A model generated the notes under the pieces. That model searched no databases. It had not been told where the DNA came from and saw nothing but the letters and a program-made list of their open reading frames with translations. Both the position numbers and the translations under genes were made by a program. This document shows positions 15,449 to 23,945 of a stretch of 27,597 bases of DNA, one piece after another. Source of the DNA: an uncultured Rikenellaceae bacterium (GTDB lineage: Bacteria > Bacteroidota > Bacteroidia > Bacteroidales > Rikenellaceae). The stretch lies in contig CAJGBR010000018.1 in NCBI GenBank assembly GCA_904501625.1, forward strand, positions 1 through 27,597. The letters are read 5' to 3'. The first letter of the stretch is position 1, and every line of letters begins with the position of its first letter.

Positions 15449-16017
15449 GAATAATAAGTGGAAAATGTCGAGGTCGAACGATTGTTCCTCCGCGAAAATT
15501 AAAGGCACGTCCGACGACGGATTTTGCAAAAGAGAATCTGTTCAATATTCTAGGCAACAGATACGATTTCAGTGAAATGGACATTTTGGATCTCTTTTCG
15601 GGTACGGGGTCTATCAGTTATGAATTCGCATCTCGAGGAGCAAAATCTGTGACAGCAGTAGAGATAAATACGTTGCATCATTCATTTATAGTAGATACGG
15701 CTCGCAATTTGGGATTAACTCAGATTTATGCCGTAAATGCAAATGTACACCTATATCTTAAGTCTTGTCATCGAAAATTCGACATAGTCTTTGCAGATGC
15801 TCCTTACGATATGAAGGGGGTTGAAGAACTGCCGAGTCAGATATTTGAAGCAGGTGTTCTGAAAGATGGCGGATTGCTGATATTTGAGCATTCGTCATCG
15901 CATAACTTTTGGGAACATCCCAATTTCTGTGAAATCAGAACATACGGCAGCGTTAATTTCTCTATCTTCAAACTCTTCTCCGAGAAGTCAGAAGAGGCTA
16001 TTGAATCAGAAGAATAA
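15445..16017 (+). CDS. rsmD: 16S rRNA (guanine(966)-N2)-methyltransferase
   Basis: This 190-aa protein is RsmD, which methylates G966 of 16S rRNA using S-adenosylmethionine. The N-terminus MRIISGKCRGRTI with RPTTDFAKENLFNIL is diagnostic of the family. The SAM-binding motif I is DLFSGTGSISYEFASRGA (49-66), followed by VEIN (72-75). The catalytic loop reads Asp118-Ala119-Pro120-Tyr121 rather than the common D/N-P-P-Y. The C-terminus is acidic (SEEAIESEE). Its start overlaps the DUF3822 stop. It ends 5 bases before the convergent AddA-type gene with no terminator visible. Confidence 0.94.
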   Translation: MRIISGKCRGRTIVPPRKLKARPTTDFAKENLFNILGNRYDFSEMDILDLFSGTGSISYEFASRGAKSVTAVEINTLHHSFIVDTARNLGLTQIYAVNANVHLYLKSCHRKFDIVFADAPYDMKGVEELPSQIFEAGVLKDGGLLIFEHSSSHNFWEHPNFCEIRTYGSVNFSIFKLFSEKSEEAIESEE

Positions 16018-16022
16018 TAATT

Positions 16023-19000
16023 CTAATCGACTTCGATTATATTGTCGAGGTTGACATACCAGACATATCCTTTGACATTTGAGTATCCCATTTGTGACAG
16101 TGATTGCATATATCGGGATACTTGTTTTTTGTGATCTTCGATGATATTTATCCCGAACTTGTAGTCAATAACTATAGCCTCCTCATCTCTAAACATCACT
16201 CTATCAGGACGACGAAGACGTTTTGAGTTGGGATTAATAATGTTGACTTCTGATTTAACCACTGTCCAATCTTCTGAGAACCAGTTTTTGGCAATGGGAT
16301 TTTTCAATGCATTTTCAAGCAATTCTGTAATTGCCCATCCATCTTTCTCTGAGATTATTTGTTGTTCGATGAATGTCTTGACTATCTGTGAGATAGGTTG
16401 TCCATTGCCAAAAAGTTCAAGAATAGAGTGCATTAAGGTCCCGTAGTGACGTTGAGAATAGGTTGGACCATCTTTACTTAAAATATGTTCGGTCTTGTTG
16501 TTGAATTTGATTTTATTCCAAGGGTTGGTCGTCGGGTAATCTTCGATAATGACACTTTTAGAATTATCACCATCGGATTTATCTTTTGTGGATTTTTCAT
16601 CTTGAGAATATTTTGTGCCAAATTCGTAACGTATATCATTGTCGTCCAGCACTTCGATATTCCCATTGAGATTGCCGATCGAGACTCCGTCATTCGTTGG
16701 AGTCAGTGTGGGAATTATGAATTGTGATATTCTAACGAATCTCTTTTTTTCAGGTAACATAATGTGCAATTCATATTCGGCACGAGTTATTGCTACATAT
16801 AACATATTTATGTTGTCAATATAGCTGTAAACGAGTTCGCGATAGTAGTCCTCAGAGAAGTGTGAATGTGAGATTTTGTCGAATTGTACAGGTACTTTTC
16901 CTAACTCTTCTGCTATGGAGTCTTTTGCAAGGCTCCATATAATTGAGGATTGTGATAACATTGACCAATTACATTCGGGAATAATTACAACCTTATATTG
17001 CAGCCCCTTTGATTTGTGGATTGTCAGGATATTGATCGCATTCTGATCGCCTGAGAGTGATATTGATAATGTGTTTGAGTTGTCATTCCACCATTTCAGA
17101 AACTCTCTGATGTCGGGAGTATTGCGAGATGAGAATGATATCACATTATCGTGCAGTGCTTGAACATAGGCTATGTGTTTAGAGCATTGCAGTTGTGGCA
17201 TCTCAGCTATGATTTTATCAATTGCTCTGATGGGCGAGAGTTTGCATATATTGCTGCATAGTTTATCGCATTGCTCAATTGTGAGACCCGAAAATGTTAG
17301 AACTAATTCTTTGCTTATCAGATCGTTTGGGTCGATAATGTAATTCAGTAGAGCTATGATGAATCTTACGGCCGGAGATTTTTTCAGTAGCAGTGCTTCC
17401 TGGGTTACAATATCATATACGAATTTCGAATCAGGATTCTTAGTTTTGTGTTCGAGCAGTGCTGCTGCGATATTATTACCCTCCTTATTTTTGCGTACAA
17501 GAATAGCAATCTCAGATGCTTTGATTCCTCGACTCTGAACATCTTCGATACACTCTATCAGGTATTTGTAATCTTTGATTCTTTCAGAATCCTTACTCAA
17601 TGTCATTACTGAGACGTAGCCCTTATTGGGTGTTTTGTCTTGTGGAAGTATCTGTTTGTGATCTTTATATGCACGATCTGTCAAATCGAACAGTTCGTTG
17701 TATGTCGATTCGGATATTGACTTTTGTTCTAAAGCATTGCTTAGAATATTGTTCAAGTAGTTGTTAATGCCATCCGGATAGTTCTTGAGATTACTCTCTA
17801 TTAGTTCGTTATTGAATTGAATTACAATATCTTGGCTGCGGTAATTTTCTTTTAGTTGGTCTGATTCCGAATTAAATTGCGATTCAACTTCGCCGGCCAG
17901 CAGTTTCCAGTCGCCCCCCCTCCATCTATAGATTGACTGTTTGACATCTCCCACTACCAAAACGTTAGATTCGTTGCTTTGTGAGAGTGCATTCGATAGC
18001 AGTGGTTTAAAGTTTGCCCATTGTTCCCGTGAGGTGTCCTGAAACTCATCGAGCATATAGTCAGTAAATATATTGCCGATTTTTTCGTAAATGAACGGAG
18101 CATCATTATTGCTAACCAATCCCTCGATAATTTTATTTGTATCAGCGATAGGCAGAACCGAATTCTCAAAACAATACTTATCAATAGCTTCTCTTAGGTC
18201 TGGTAGAATTGCGAATGTCCGATAATTCTGATACAGTACGTCTTGCGTATGTTGATATTTGAGTACAATATTAATTTGTTTGAAGATGTCAAACATCATA
18301 GGTTGCAGAGTTGTAATCAGACTCTCGATGAGTGCCTTTTTTGGAGCATTTTTCGTACACCATTGATTTCCGGAAGATACTTTTCTTACTTCTGCATCAG
18401 TAGGGGAAGCATATATTCCTTTTCTGATCTTAAAGAAATAATTCATAAATCCGCGGGTCCCAGAATAAAAATCTGTAACATCGAGGTCGTGTTGTTGTAG
18501 TATATTGAATAGTGCCTCGGTGTATTGAATCAGAGTTTCTTTGGCACATTCAGTCTCTTTGCGGGCTGAATTAATACAGGTCCGAATTAGATCTTTGGTC
18601 AGTTTGCGAGAGTCTGAATCAAAAATGTTCTGTTCGAAGAGTTGTTTCCCGAGATTGACGATATCATTTTTGGGATTCCAACCATTGTTGTTTGCGATAC
18701 GTTCTTCGATATATTCAATGAGCCAACGTTTCAGTTCTGGTTTGTAGTTAGAATTGTCGAGCATAATATCCGTAGCTAGATCGATAATCTGATCGTTGTG
18801 TAGTTCGATCGAGTAGTTTATGTCTTGTCCTAACTCGTGGGTAAATGAACGAATAATGCGTTGGAAAAACTTGTCAATAGTTAAAACTGTAAAATGGGTG
18901 TAGTCGTGTAGTATGGCGGTCAAAACAATAAACGCACGTCGGGCAGCCTCTTGAATCGGGATATTCAATTTCTCGCAAATAATTTTAGAAAATACAGATT

Positions 19001-19208
19001 CCTCTTTTTTTGAGAGTTTACCGAGTTCTTTGATGATACGATGTTTCATCTCTTCGGTCGCCTTGTTTGTAAAAGTAACGGCCAATATGTGTCTGAATTT
19101 GTCGGGACGTCCAATGTCGTCACCCAATACACGCATAACATATTCCAATGCGAGTCTAAACGTTTTTCCCGAGCCAGCCGAAGCCTTTATTATCTGAACT
19201 TTACCCAT
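16023..19208 (-). CDS. addA: AddA/RecB-type UvrD-family helicase with C-terminal PD-(D/E)XK nuclease
   Basis: This 1061-aa protein is the helicase-nuclease subunit of an AddAB-type double-strand-break processing enzyme. Helicase motifs in order: Walker A ASAGSGKT (9-16), TFTNKATEEM (45-54), Walker B DEFQDTS (387-393), GDVKQS (420-425), HKSKGL (731-736) and AITRAE (806-811). The C-terminal nuclease has GTLMHSILELF, then RPDRVMF with Asp1002 and VIDYKFG with Asp1015 and Lys1017, so the active site is intact. It has its own -7 element 25 nt upstream, divergent from the DUF2807-addB pair. In most bacteria addA lies beside addB on the same strand; here it does not. The symbol rests on domains and context; RecB is the other possible name. 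Confidence 0.88.
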   Translation of the reverse strand: MGKVQIIKASAGSGKTFRLALEYVMRVLGDDIGRPDKFRHILAVTFTNKATEEMKHRIIKELGKLSKKEESVFSKIICEKLNIPIQEAARRAFIVLTAILHDYTHFTVLTIDKFFQRIIRSFTHELGQDINYSIELHNDQIIDLATDIMLDNSNYKPELKRWLIEYIEERIANNNGWNPKNDIVNLGKQLFEQNIFDSDSRKLTKDLIRTCINSARKETECAKETLIQYTEALFNILQQHDLDVTDFYSGTRGFMNYFFKIRKGIYASPTDAEVRKVSSGNQWCTKNAPKKALIESLITTLQPMMFDIFKQINIVLKYQHTQDVLYQNYRTFAILPDLREAIDKYCFENSVLPIADTNKIIEGLVSNNDAPFIYEKIGNIFTDYMLDEFQDTSREQWANFKPLLSNALSQSNESNVLVVGDVKQSIYRWRGGDWKLLAGEVESQFNSESDQLKENYRSQDIVIQFNNELIESNLKNYPDGINNYLNNILSNALEQKSISESTYNELFDLTDRAYKDHKQILPQDKTPNKGYVSVMTLSKDSERIKDYKYLIECIEDVQSRGIKASEIAILVRKNKEGNNIAAALLEHKTKNPDSKFVYDIVTQEALLLKKSPAVRFIIALLNYIIDPNDLISKELVLTFSGLTIEQCDKLCSNICKLSPIRAIDKIIAEMPQLQCSKHIAYVQALHDNVISFSSRNTPDIREFLKWWNDNSNTLSISLSGDQNAINILTIHKSKGLQYKVVIIPECNWSMLSQSSIIWSLAKDSIAEELGKVPVQFDKISHSHFSEDYYRELVYSYIDNINMLYVAITRAEYELHIMLPEKKRFVRISQFIIPTLTPTNDGVSIGNLNGNIEVLDDNDIRYEFGTKYSQDEKSTKDKSDGDNSKSVIIEDYPTTNPWNKIKFNNKTEHILSKDGPTYSQRHYGTLMHSILELFGNGQPISQIVKTFIEQQIISEKDGWAITELLENALKNPIAKNWFSEDWTVVKSEVNIINPNSKRLRRPDRVMFRDEEAIVIDYKFGINIIEDHKKQVSRYMQSLSQMGYSNVKGYVWYVNLDNIIEVD

Positions 19209-19232
19209 CTTTCAATTAAAATTTTCATCCCT

Positions 19233-19240
19233 CAAAGTTA
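19233..19240 (-). promoter_or_regulatory. -7 element of the addA-type gene
   Basis: On the minus strand TAACTTTG matches TAnnTTTG perfectly and lies 24 nt upstream of the ATG. The expected -33 position falls at about 19261-19264, inside the 10-bp tandem repeat, and has no TTTG. Confidence 0.55.
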
Positions 19241-19258
19241 CTATTTTTATCCGTAGCC

Positions 19259-19278
19259 GGTAGCATAAGGTTGCATAA
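19259..19278. repeat. 10-bp tandem direct repeat between divergent add promoters
   Basis: Two adjacent units, GGTAGCATAA (19259-19268) and GGTTGCATAA (19269-19278), are identical at nine of ten positions. They cover the -33 position of the leftward addA-type promoter and lie upstream of the rightward DUF2807-addB -7 element. A 10-bp period puts both units on the same DNA face, as in a binding site for a regulator. This is a candidate operator, not a proven one. Confidence 0.5.
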
Positions 19279-19315
19279 AATTGATTTTGGTAGTATATAT
19301 TTCTAATCTTTTGCG

Positions 19316-19323
19316 TATCTTTG
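19316..19323 (+). promoter_or_regulatory. -7 element of the DUF2807-addB genes
   Basis: TATCTTTG is a perfect TAnnTTTG match, 31 nt before the ATG at 19355. No TTTG lies at the standard 19-21-nt distance upstream; the nearest, in TTTTGG near 19285-19290, is about 26 nt away. This may therefore be an activator-dependent promoter. Confidence 0.55.
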
Positions 19324-19354
19324 TAGTGAACCAAATTAGTCGTATAGAGTTAGT

Positions 19355-20047
19355 ATGAAAAAGATTTTATTGCTGGCATATGTTCTTGTTATGCCGTTGG
19401 TGATGGTGGCCCAAGAAAAGGTTATTACGAAAAATTTGCCTGATTTTACCAAAGTTGAATTATCCGGCAAACTGAATGTCAAATTTGTTCACAGTTCAGC
19501 CAATTCATTCGATATGAAATTGAATGGCATCGACTCAAACAAGTTGAGTTGGAGTGTTAAAAAGGGACAACTTTATGTCAAATTGAATGGTTCGAGCAAA
19601 GATGCTTATGTCGACATTACAATCTACTATACTCGTATTGAAGAACTTGTGGCAATGTTGTCAAAAGTCGAATTCGAGAAGAATGTGAAATTTGATATGT
19701 TGGATGTAAAATTGGTCTCAGGAGCCCAAATGAATTTTGATGGCACAGTCGGAGATTTGATGCTCCGAGTGACAGGAAATTCTAAGGCAAATCTGTCGGG
19801 TAAGTGTGATTATTTCAGTGTATCAACGATACATTCACAGGTGCGTGCCGGCGATTTCGAGGTAATCGCCGCGTGGGTAAGTGCCGCTACCAAAGCTGAA
19901 GTCGTAGTAAATGCAGACGAACGTCTTGAAATAAATGCTACAAGTGGATCGACTGTTTTCTATAAAGGTAAACCTATGTATATGAGAATCAAGAATACAT
20001 TGAATCCGAAAGATAACATAGTGCCTATCAATCAGAATAAAAGATAA
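19355..20047 (+). CDS. DUF2807 (head GIN domain) exported protein
   Basis: This 230-aa protein has a signal peptide (MKKILLLAYVLVMPLVMVAQ, cleavage near residue 19-20). The mature part opens with KVITKNLPDFTKVELSGKLNVKFVHS, the usual start of DUF2807 proteins. It continues as a repetitive right-handed beta-helix pattern: VDITIYYTRIEEL, KLVSGAQMNFDGTV, LRVTGNSKANLSGKCD, EVIAAWVSAATKAEVVVNADERLEINATSGSTVFYKG. DUF2807 proteins are common in Bacteroidota envelopes; the family is sometimes labelled autotransporter-adhesin head, but function is unknown. It lies 15 nt upstream of the addB-type gene in the same direction, so an envelope protein appears to lead a DNA-repair gene. Confidence 0.88.
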   Translation: MKKILLLAYVLVMPLVMVAQEKVITKNLPDFTKVELSGKLNVKFVHSSANSFDMKLNGIDSNKLSWSVKKGQLYVKLNGSSKDAYVDITIYYTRIEELVAMLSKVEFEKNVKFDMLDVKLVSGAQMNFDGTVGDLMLRVTGNSKANLSGKCDYFSVSTIHSQVRAGDFEVIAAWVSAATKAEVVVNADERLEINATSGSTVFYKGKPMYMRIKNTLNPKDNIVPINQNKR

Positions 20048-20062
20048 AAACCACAATCATAG

Positions 20063-22888
20063 ATGTCAACATTTCTCGGAGAAACAGCCCGTCAATTGTA
20101 TTCGATTTTTGGAGATGGGTTGAGCAATGTGAAAATAGTGTTTCCGGGGCAAAGAGCAGCTCGATTCTTTAGTAACGAGTTGCTCTCTGTTGTGCAGTCG
20201 CCAATCTGGGAACCTGAGTATATAACTATCGATCAGTTGATGAGTCAGCTGACGGGACTCAGTATGTGCAATCACATTGTCGCAGTGTCGAGATTGTATG
20301 AGATATATGTTGCAGTGTTGAATTCAAATAACTCGTCACTGACAATCGAACCCTTTGACAGATTTTATGGTTGGGGTGAGAAAATGCTGGCAAATTTTGA
20401 CTCTGTTGATAAATATATGGTTGATGCGAGAATGTTGTTTACCAATATCTCGGATCTGAAAGAGATAGAGTTTGACAATTCGTATCTTGATGAACGTCAA
20501 CGCGAAATAATAAAACGTTTTTTCCTCGGAGTAGATATTTCGGGAAAACAGTCTACAGAGAAGAGTCGATTTGTTTCAATCTGGAATTTGCTTTACGAGA
20601 TATATACAAAATATCGTGAATCGTTACAGAGTCAAGGTCTTGCTTATTCGGGAATGATTTATCGAGCTACGGCAGAGGCAATCAAACGAGGAGAGATTGA
20701 GTTGTCGGGGGATTATGCTGTGGTTGGATTCAATGCACTCAGTACGAGTGAAAAGGTGTTGTTTGAGAGTTTGAAGGCTCACGGAGCATACTTCTTTTGG
20801 GATTATGATGACTATTATGTAAATAATCAGGTTCAGGAAGCAGGATTGTTTCTGCGCGAAAATATCAGAAACTACCCATCGCAATTCGATTTTGGACACG
20901 ATAATTTCCGCAAAGAAAAGAGGCTGAGGGTAATTTCTGCTCCGACCGATGCACTTCAGTGTAAATATGTCAATCGTTTTCTGACTGAGTTACGTGATGC
21001 CGGAGAGTTGACTGATAGACGCACGGCAATTGTACTGACCGATGAGTCATTGTTGTTGCCAGTACTTCATACGTTGCCTGAAGATCTGGGTTCGGTCAAT
21101 GTCACGATGGGTTATCCGTTGAGGAGTTCCATCGAGTATTCGTTGGTCGAGAGGTTGATAAGATTGCAGAACCATTGTCGTGGTCAGAGGTTTTTTGTGA
21201 GAGATGTGAAGGCAATTCTGACCCATCCGTTGGTCGTAGAATGTCTTGGAACTCAGGCTGGGATACTGCTGAAAGAGTTGAATAAGTCACACCGAATAAT
21301 GTTAGATGTGAATCATTTAGGTGATGAGACTGTGTTGCTCGGCAAGATATTCAGAAAATGTGACGACATAGATTCAATAACGGAGTATGTTATAAATATA
21401 CTTTGTCTGATTTTCGAACAGGATGGGTTGACAGTATTTGATCGCGAGATTTTAGGTCACATTGTGGATAACGTGTATAGGTTGAGGAATTCGTTGTCGG
21501 GACTCGAATCTAAATTTGATGTGCGACTATATACTTCGTTGATGTTGTCTATGCTCAAAGGGGTAACTGTTCCGTTCAAAAGTGAGTCTGTTGCAGGAAT
21601 TCAGATTATGGGAATCCTTGAGACCAGAAACCTCGATTTCGATAATATATTGATTCTCTCGATGAACGATGATTCGTTCCCTGGAAATCTGTCAGATTGG
21701 ACTTCATTTATACCTTGCTCATTAAGAGAAGGTTATGGCCTACCTACTCCTCATCACCACGAGGGTGTATTTGCTTACTATTTTTATAGATTGTTGCAGA
21801 GAGCCTCGAATGTAGATATGGTTTATTGCACCAAATCAGATGAAAAACGGACAGGTGAACATAGTCGTTATATAAGTCAACTCAGTTATGAAGATTCGTG
21901 GCATAAAATTTCGCGAATCAATCTGATGTTGAATGTTTCTCTGAGTGAAACAGATGTGCTGCCTGTCGAAAAGACTGACGAGATGATTGCCCGACTGAGG
22001 GATATGCGTTATTCACCCTCATCGCTTGAGTCATATATGAGTTGTCCATATAGATTTTATCTGCGATATATCAAGGGACTATCCGCCAAAAAAGTTAATG
22101 ATGAGAATGATATTGATTCTCAAGAGTTTGGTCTTTTGGTTCACGATGCGATGAGAATTCTTTATACTCCGATATCCACATTGCCGTTCGACTCTCAGCA
22201 AGAGGCGATTCGGGCATTAATCAATTCGAGTCAGGTTGTCGAGGCTGTGAATAGCTCTTTTCGTGAGAGATTTTTAGGTGGTAATGATGGACACTTAGAA
22301 GATGAACTCGGTGGTGAAATATTGGTCGTCAGGGACATAGTGGTGAGCTATATAAACAAAAATATACTTCCCTATGATTCAGAACGTAAATCCTTCGGGG
22401 TGGTCGGAATAGAACAGCCAATAAATGGACAACTCTCATTTCCCGAGGTTGGCGATATTCAGTTCTATGGCATTGTTGACCGAATGGATAACCTTTGGGA
22501 CGGACGTTTGCGAATTGTCGACTACAAGACGGGAGATCGTACGATGGCGTTTAAGACGCTTCAAGATGTATTTTCAGGAGATTATAAGGCCGGTGCAGCA
22601 TTTCAGGTTTTGTTGTATTCGATATTGTTAAAACGAAATCGTAATAATGTCCAGGTACAGCCTGAGTTGTATCAGATATTGAAAATGAACAGCGAGGAGT
22701 TTACTCCGCATTTGACAATCGGCAATGAGCCAGTTCATTATGTTACCGACCAACTCGAGTCAGAGTTTATTGAGAATCTTTCGACAATAATATTTAAACC
22801 ATTGTTTGATAGACAACAGATGTTTGTTCAGACTGAGGATTCTAAGAAGTGTGAAAACTGTGATTTCAATACCATTTGCAATAGATAG
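20063..22888 (+). CDS. addB: AddB-type PD-(D/E)XK nuclease with Fe-S cluster motif
   Basis: This 941-aa protein is the AddB-like partner of the helicase encoded at 16023-19208. The C-terminal RecB-like nuclease has GLLVHDAM, Asp806 in GIVDRMD, and Asp820/Lys822 in VDYKTGD. The iron-sulfur motif is complete: Cys661 in YMSCPYRF, then Cys930, Cys933 and Cys939 (CENCDFNTIC), which reproduces the C-x2-C-x5-C spacing of Bacillus AddB. The N-terminus reads VKIVFPGQRAARFFSNEL where Bacillus AddB has a Walker A loop; no GKT is present, so this subunit probably does not bind ATP there. It follows the DUF2807 gene by 15 nt and ends at a terminator. Function inferred: RecBCD-like end resection. Confidence 0.87.
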   Translation: MSTFLGETARQLYSIFGDGLSNVKIVFPGQRAARFFSNELLSVVQSPIWEPEYITIDQLMSQLTGLSMCNHIVAVSRLYEIYVAVLNSNNSSLTIEPFDRFYGWGEKMLANFDSVDKYMVDARMLFTNISDLKEIEFDNSYLDERQREIIKRFFLGVDISGKQSTEKSRFVSIWNLLYEIYTKYRESLQSQGLAYSGMIYRATAEAIKRGEIELSGDYAVVGFNALSTSEKVLFESLKAHGAYFFWDYDDYYVNNQVQEAGLFLRENIRNYPSQFDFGHDNFRKEKRLRVISAPTDALQCKYVNRFLTELRDAGELTDRRTAIVLTDESLLLPVLHTLPEDLGSVNVTMGYPLRSSIEYSLVERLIRLQNHCRGQRFFVRDVKAILTHPLVVECLGTQAGILLKELNKSHRIMLDVNHLGDETVLLGKIFRKCDDIDSITEYVINILCLIFEQDGLTVFDREILGHIVDNVYRLRNSLSGLESKFDVRLYTSLMLSMLKGVTVPFKSESVAGIQIMGILETRNLDFDNILILSMNDDSFPGNLSDWTSFIPCSLREGYGLPTPHHHEGVFAYYFYRLLQRASNVDMVYCTKSDEKRTGEHSRYISQLSYEDSWHKISRINLMLNVSLSETDVLPVEKTDEMIARLRDMRYSPSSLESYMSCPYRFYLRYIKGLSAKKVNDENDIDSQEFGLLVHDAMRILYTPISTLPFDSQQEAIRALINSSQVVEAVNSSFRERFLGGNDGHLEDELGGEILVVRDIVVSYINKNILPYDSERKSFGVVGIEQPINGQLSFPEVGDIQFYGIVDRMDNLWDGRLRIVDYKTGDRTMAFKTLQDVFSGDYKAGAAFQVLLYSILLKRNRNNVQVQPELYQILKMNSEEFTPHLTIGNEPVHYVTDQLESEFIENLSTIIFKPLFDRQQMFVQTEDSKKCENCDFNTICNR

Positions 22889-22894
22889 TCACAA

Positions 22895-22933
22895 TAATCC
22901 GAGAAACTAATTCAGACTCTCGGATTACTTTTT
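22895..22933 (+). terminator. terminator after the addB-type gene
   Basis: TAATCCGAGA (22895-22904) pairs with TCTCGGATTA (22918-22927) as a perfect 10-bp stem with a 13-nt loop. ACTTTTT follows on the plus strand. It lies between the addB-type stop and the convergent stop of the glycosyltransferase gene, which begins in the T run. It lacks a T run for the minus strand and so mainly serves rightward transcription. Confidence 0.8.
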
Positions 22934-23945
22934 AAAGATTATTCGGGAAGAATTTCCGCCCAAACATATATCTCAGAATTATCGAACCGTTGTAGATTCC
23001 ATACGGTACAGATTTACGTCTGTTTTGAATATTTTGACGTTTGATTTTCAACGAATGTTTTGCTGCTCTGAATTGATTGTGAGCCTTGATTACACTCTGA
23101 AAATGTTGTTTTCTGCCTTGAGCAAGGTACATCACTCCGCTGACACCGTCGAGAATCATTCGTATTGCAAGAATTGGGAACAGATTCGATTTGTCAAGAT
23201 TTTTATATAACATTGCTAGATTGTTGCGGTGGTTCAGCAATGCCTTGTTCGGAGAGTCTTCGCTGAGAGTACCGCCACCGAGGTGGTAGACGATTGCAGC
23301 CGGTTCGACCCAGATTTCATAGTCGAGCAGTTGCATTCTCCAACATAGGTCAATTTCCTCCATATGTGCGAAGAAATCTTCATCGAGTCCACCTGCATCT
23401 CTATAGGCTGATGTTCTGACAAACATTGCAGCTCCCGTAGCCCAGAACACTCGGCGAGGTGTGTTATATTGCTTATTGTCTTTTTCGACTGTATTCATAA
23501 TTCTGCCTTGACAGAACGGGTAACCAAGTTTGTCAATAAATCCACCTGCAGCACCTGCATACTCAAACGATTCAGGATTTCTGTCAGAACGAATTTTGGG
23601 CATTATGGCTGCGATGCGAGGATTTCCTTCGGCTAGGGATAACAGTGGTTGTATCCACCCCTTCTCTGGAGCTGCATCAGAGTTAAGTAATATTGCATAA
23701 TCGGTTTTAACAAGTTCGATTGCCTTGTTGTATCCGCCTGCGAATCCGTAGTTCTTGTCAAATTCCCACAATATGATCTGAGGAAATTCATTGCGTATGA
23801 GTTCGCACGAGCTGTCTGTTGAGCCATTATCGGCAACTACGATGTCACAAATATCCGCTGGTGTATTTGCAATTACCCGTGGAAGATAATTTTTTAGATG
23901 ATGAACTCCGTTCCAGTTCAGAATTACGATTGTAATTTTCTTCAT
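22932..23945 (-). CDS. family 2 glycosyltransferase
   Basis: This 337-aa protein is a GT-A fold glycosyltransferase of the GT2 family. It opens with KKITIVILNWNG, has ADNGSTD (38-44) for nucleotide-sugar binding, the metal-binding LLNSDA (about 86-91), and a probable catalytic HMEEIDLCWR around 194-203. The C-terminal 100 residues are basic and amphipathic, with no clear membrane helix, and probably associate with the membrane. Such proteins often resemble rhamnosyltransferases, but the donor and acceptor cannot be read. The gene starts on the base next to the acyltransferase stop, so the two are probably co-translated and may act on the same lipid A or glycolipid. Confidence 0.9.
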   Translation of the reverse strand: MKKITIVILNWNGVHHLKNYLPRVIANTPADICDIVVADNGSTDSSCELIRNEFPQIILWEFDKNYGFAGGYNKAIELVKTDYAILLNSDAAPEKGWIQPLLSLAEGNPRIAAIMPKIRSDRNPESFEYAGAAGGFIDKLGYPFCQGRIMNTVEKDNKQYNTPRRVFWATGAAMFVRTSAYRDAGGLDEDFFAHMEEIDLCWRMQLLDYEIWVEPAAIVYHLGGGTLSEDSPNKALLNHRNNLAMLYKNLDKSNLFPILAIRMILDGVSGVMYLAQGRKQHFQSVIKAHNQFRAAKHSLKIKRQNIQNRRKSVPYGIYNGSIILRYMFGRKFFPNNL

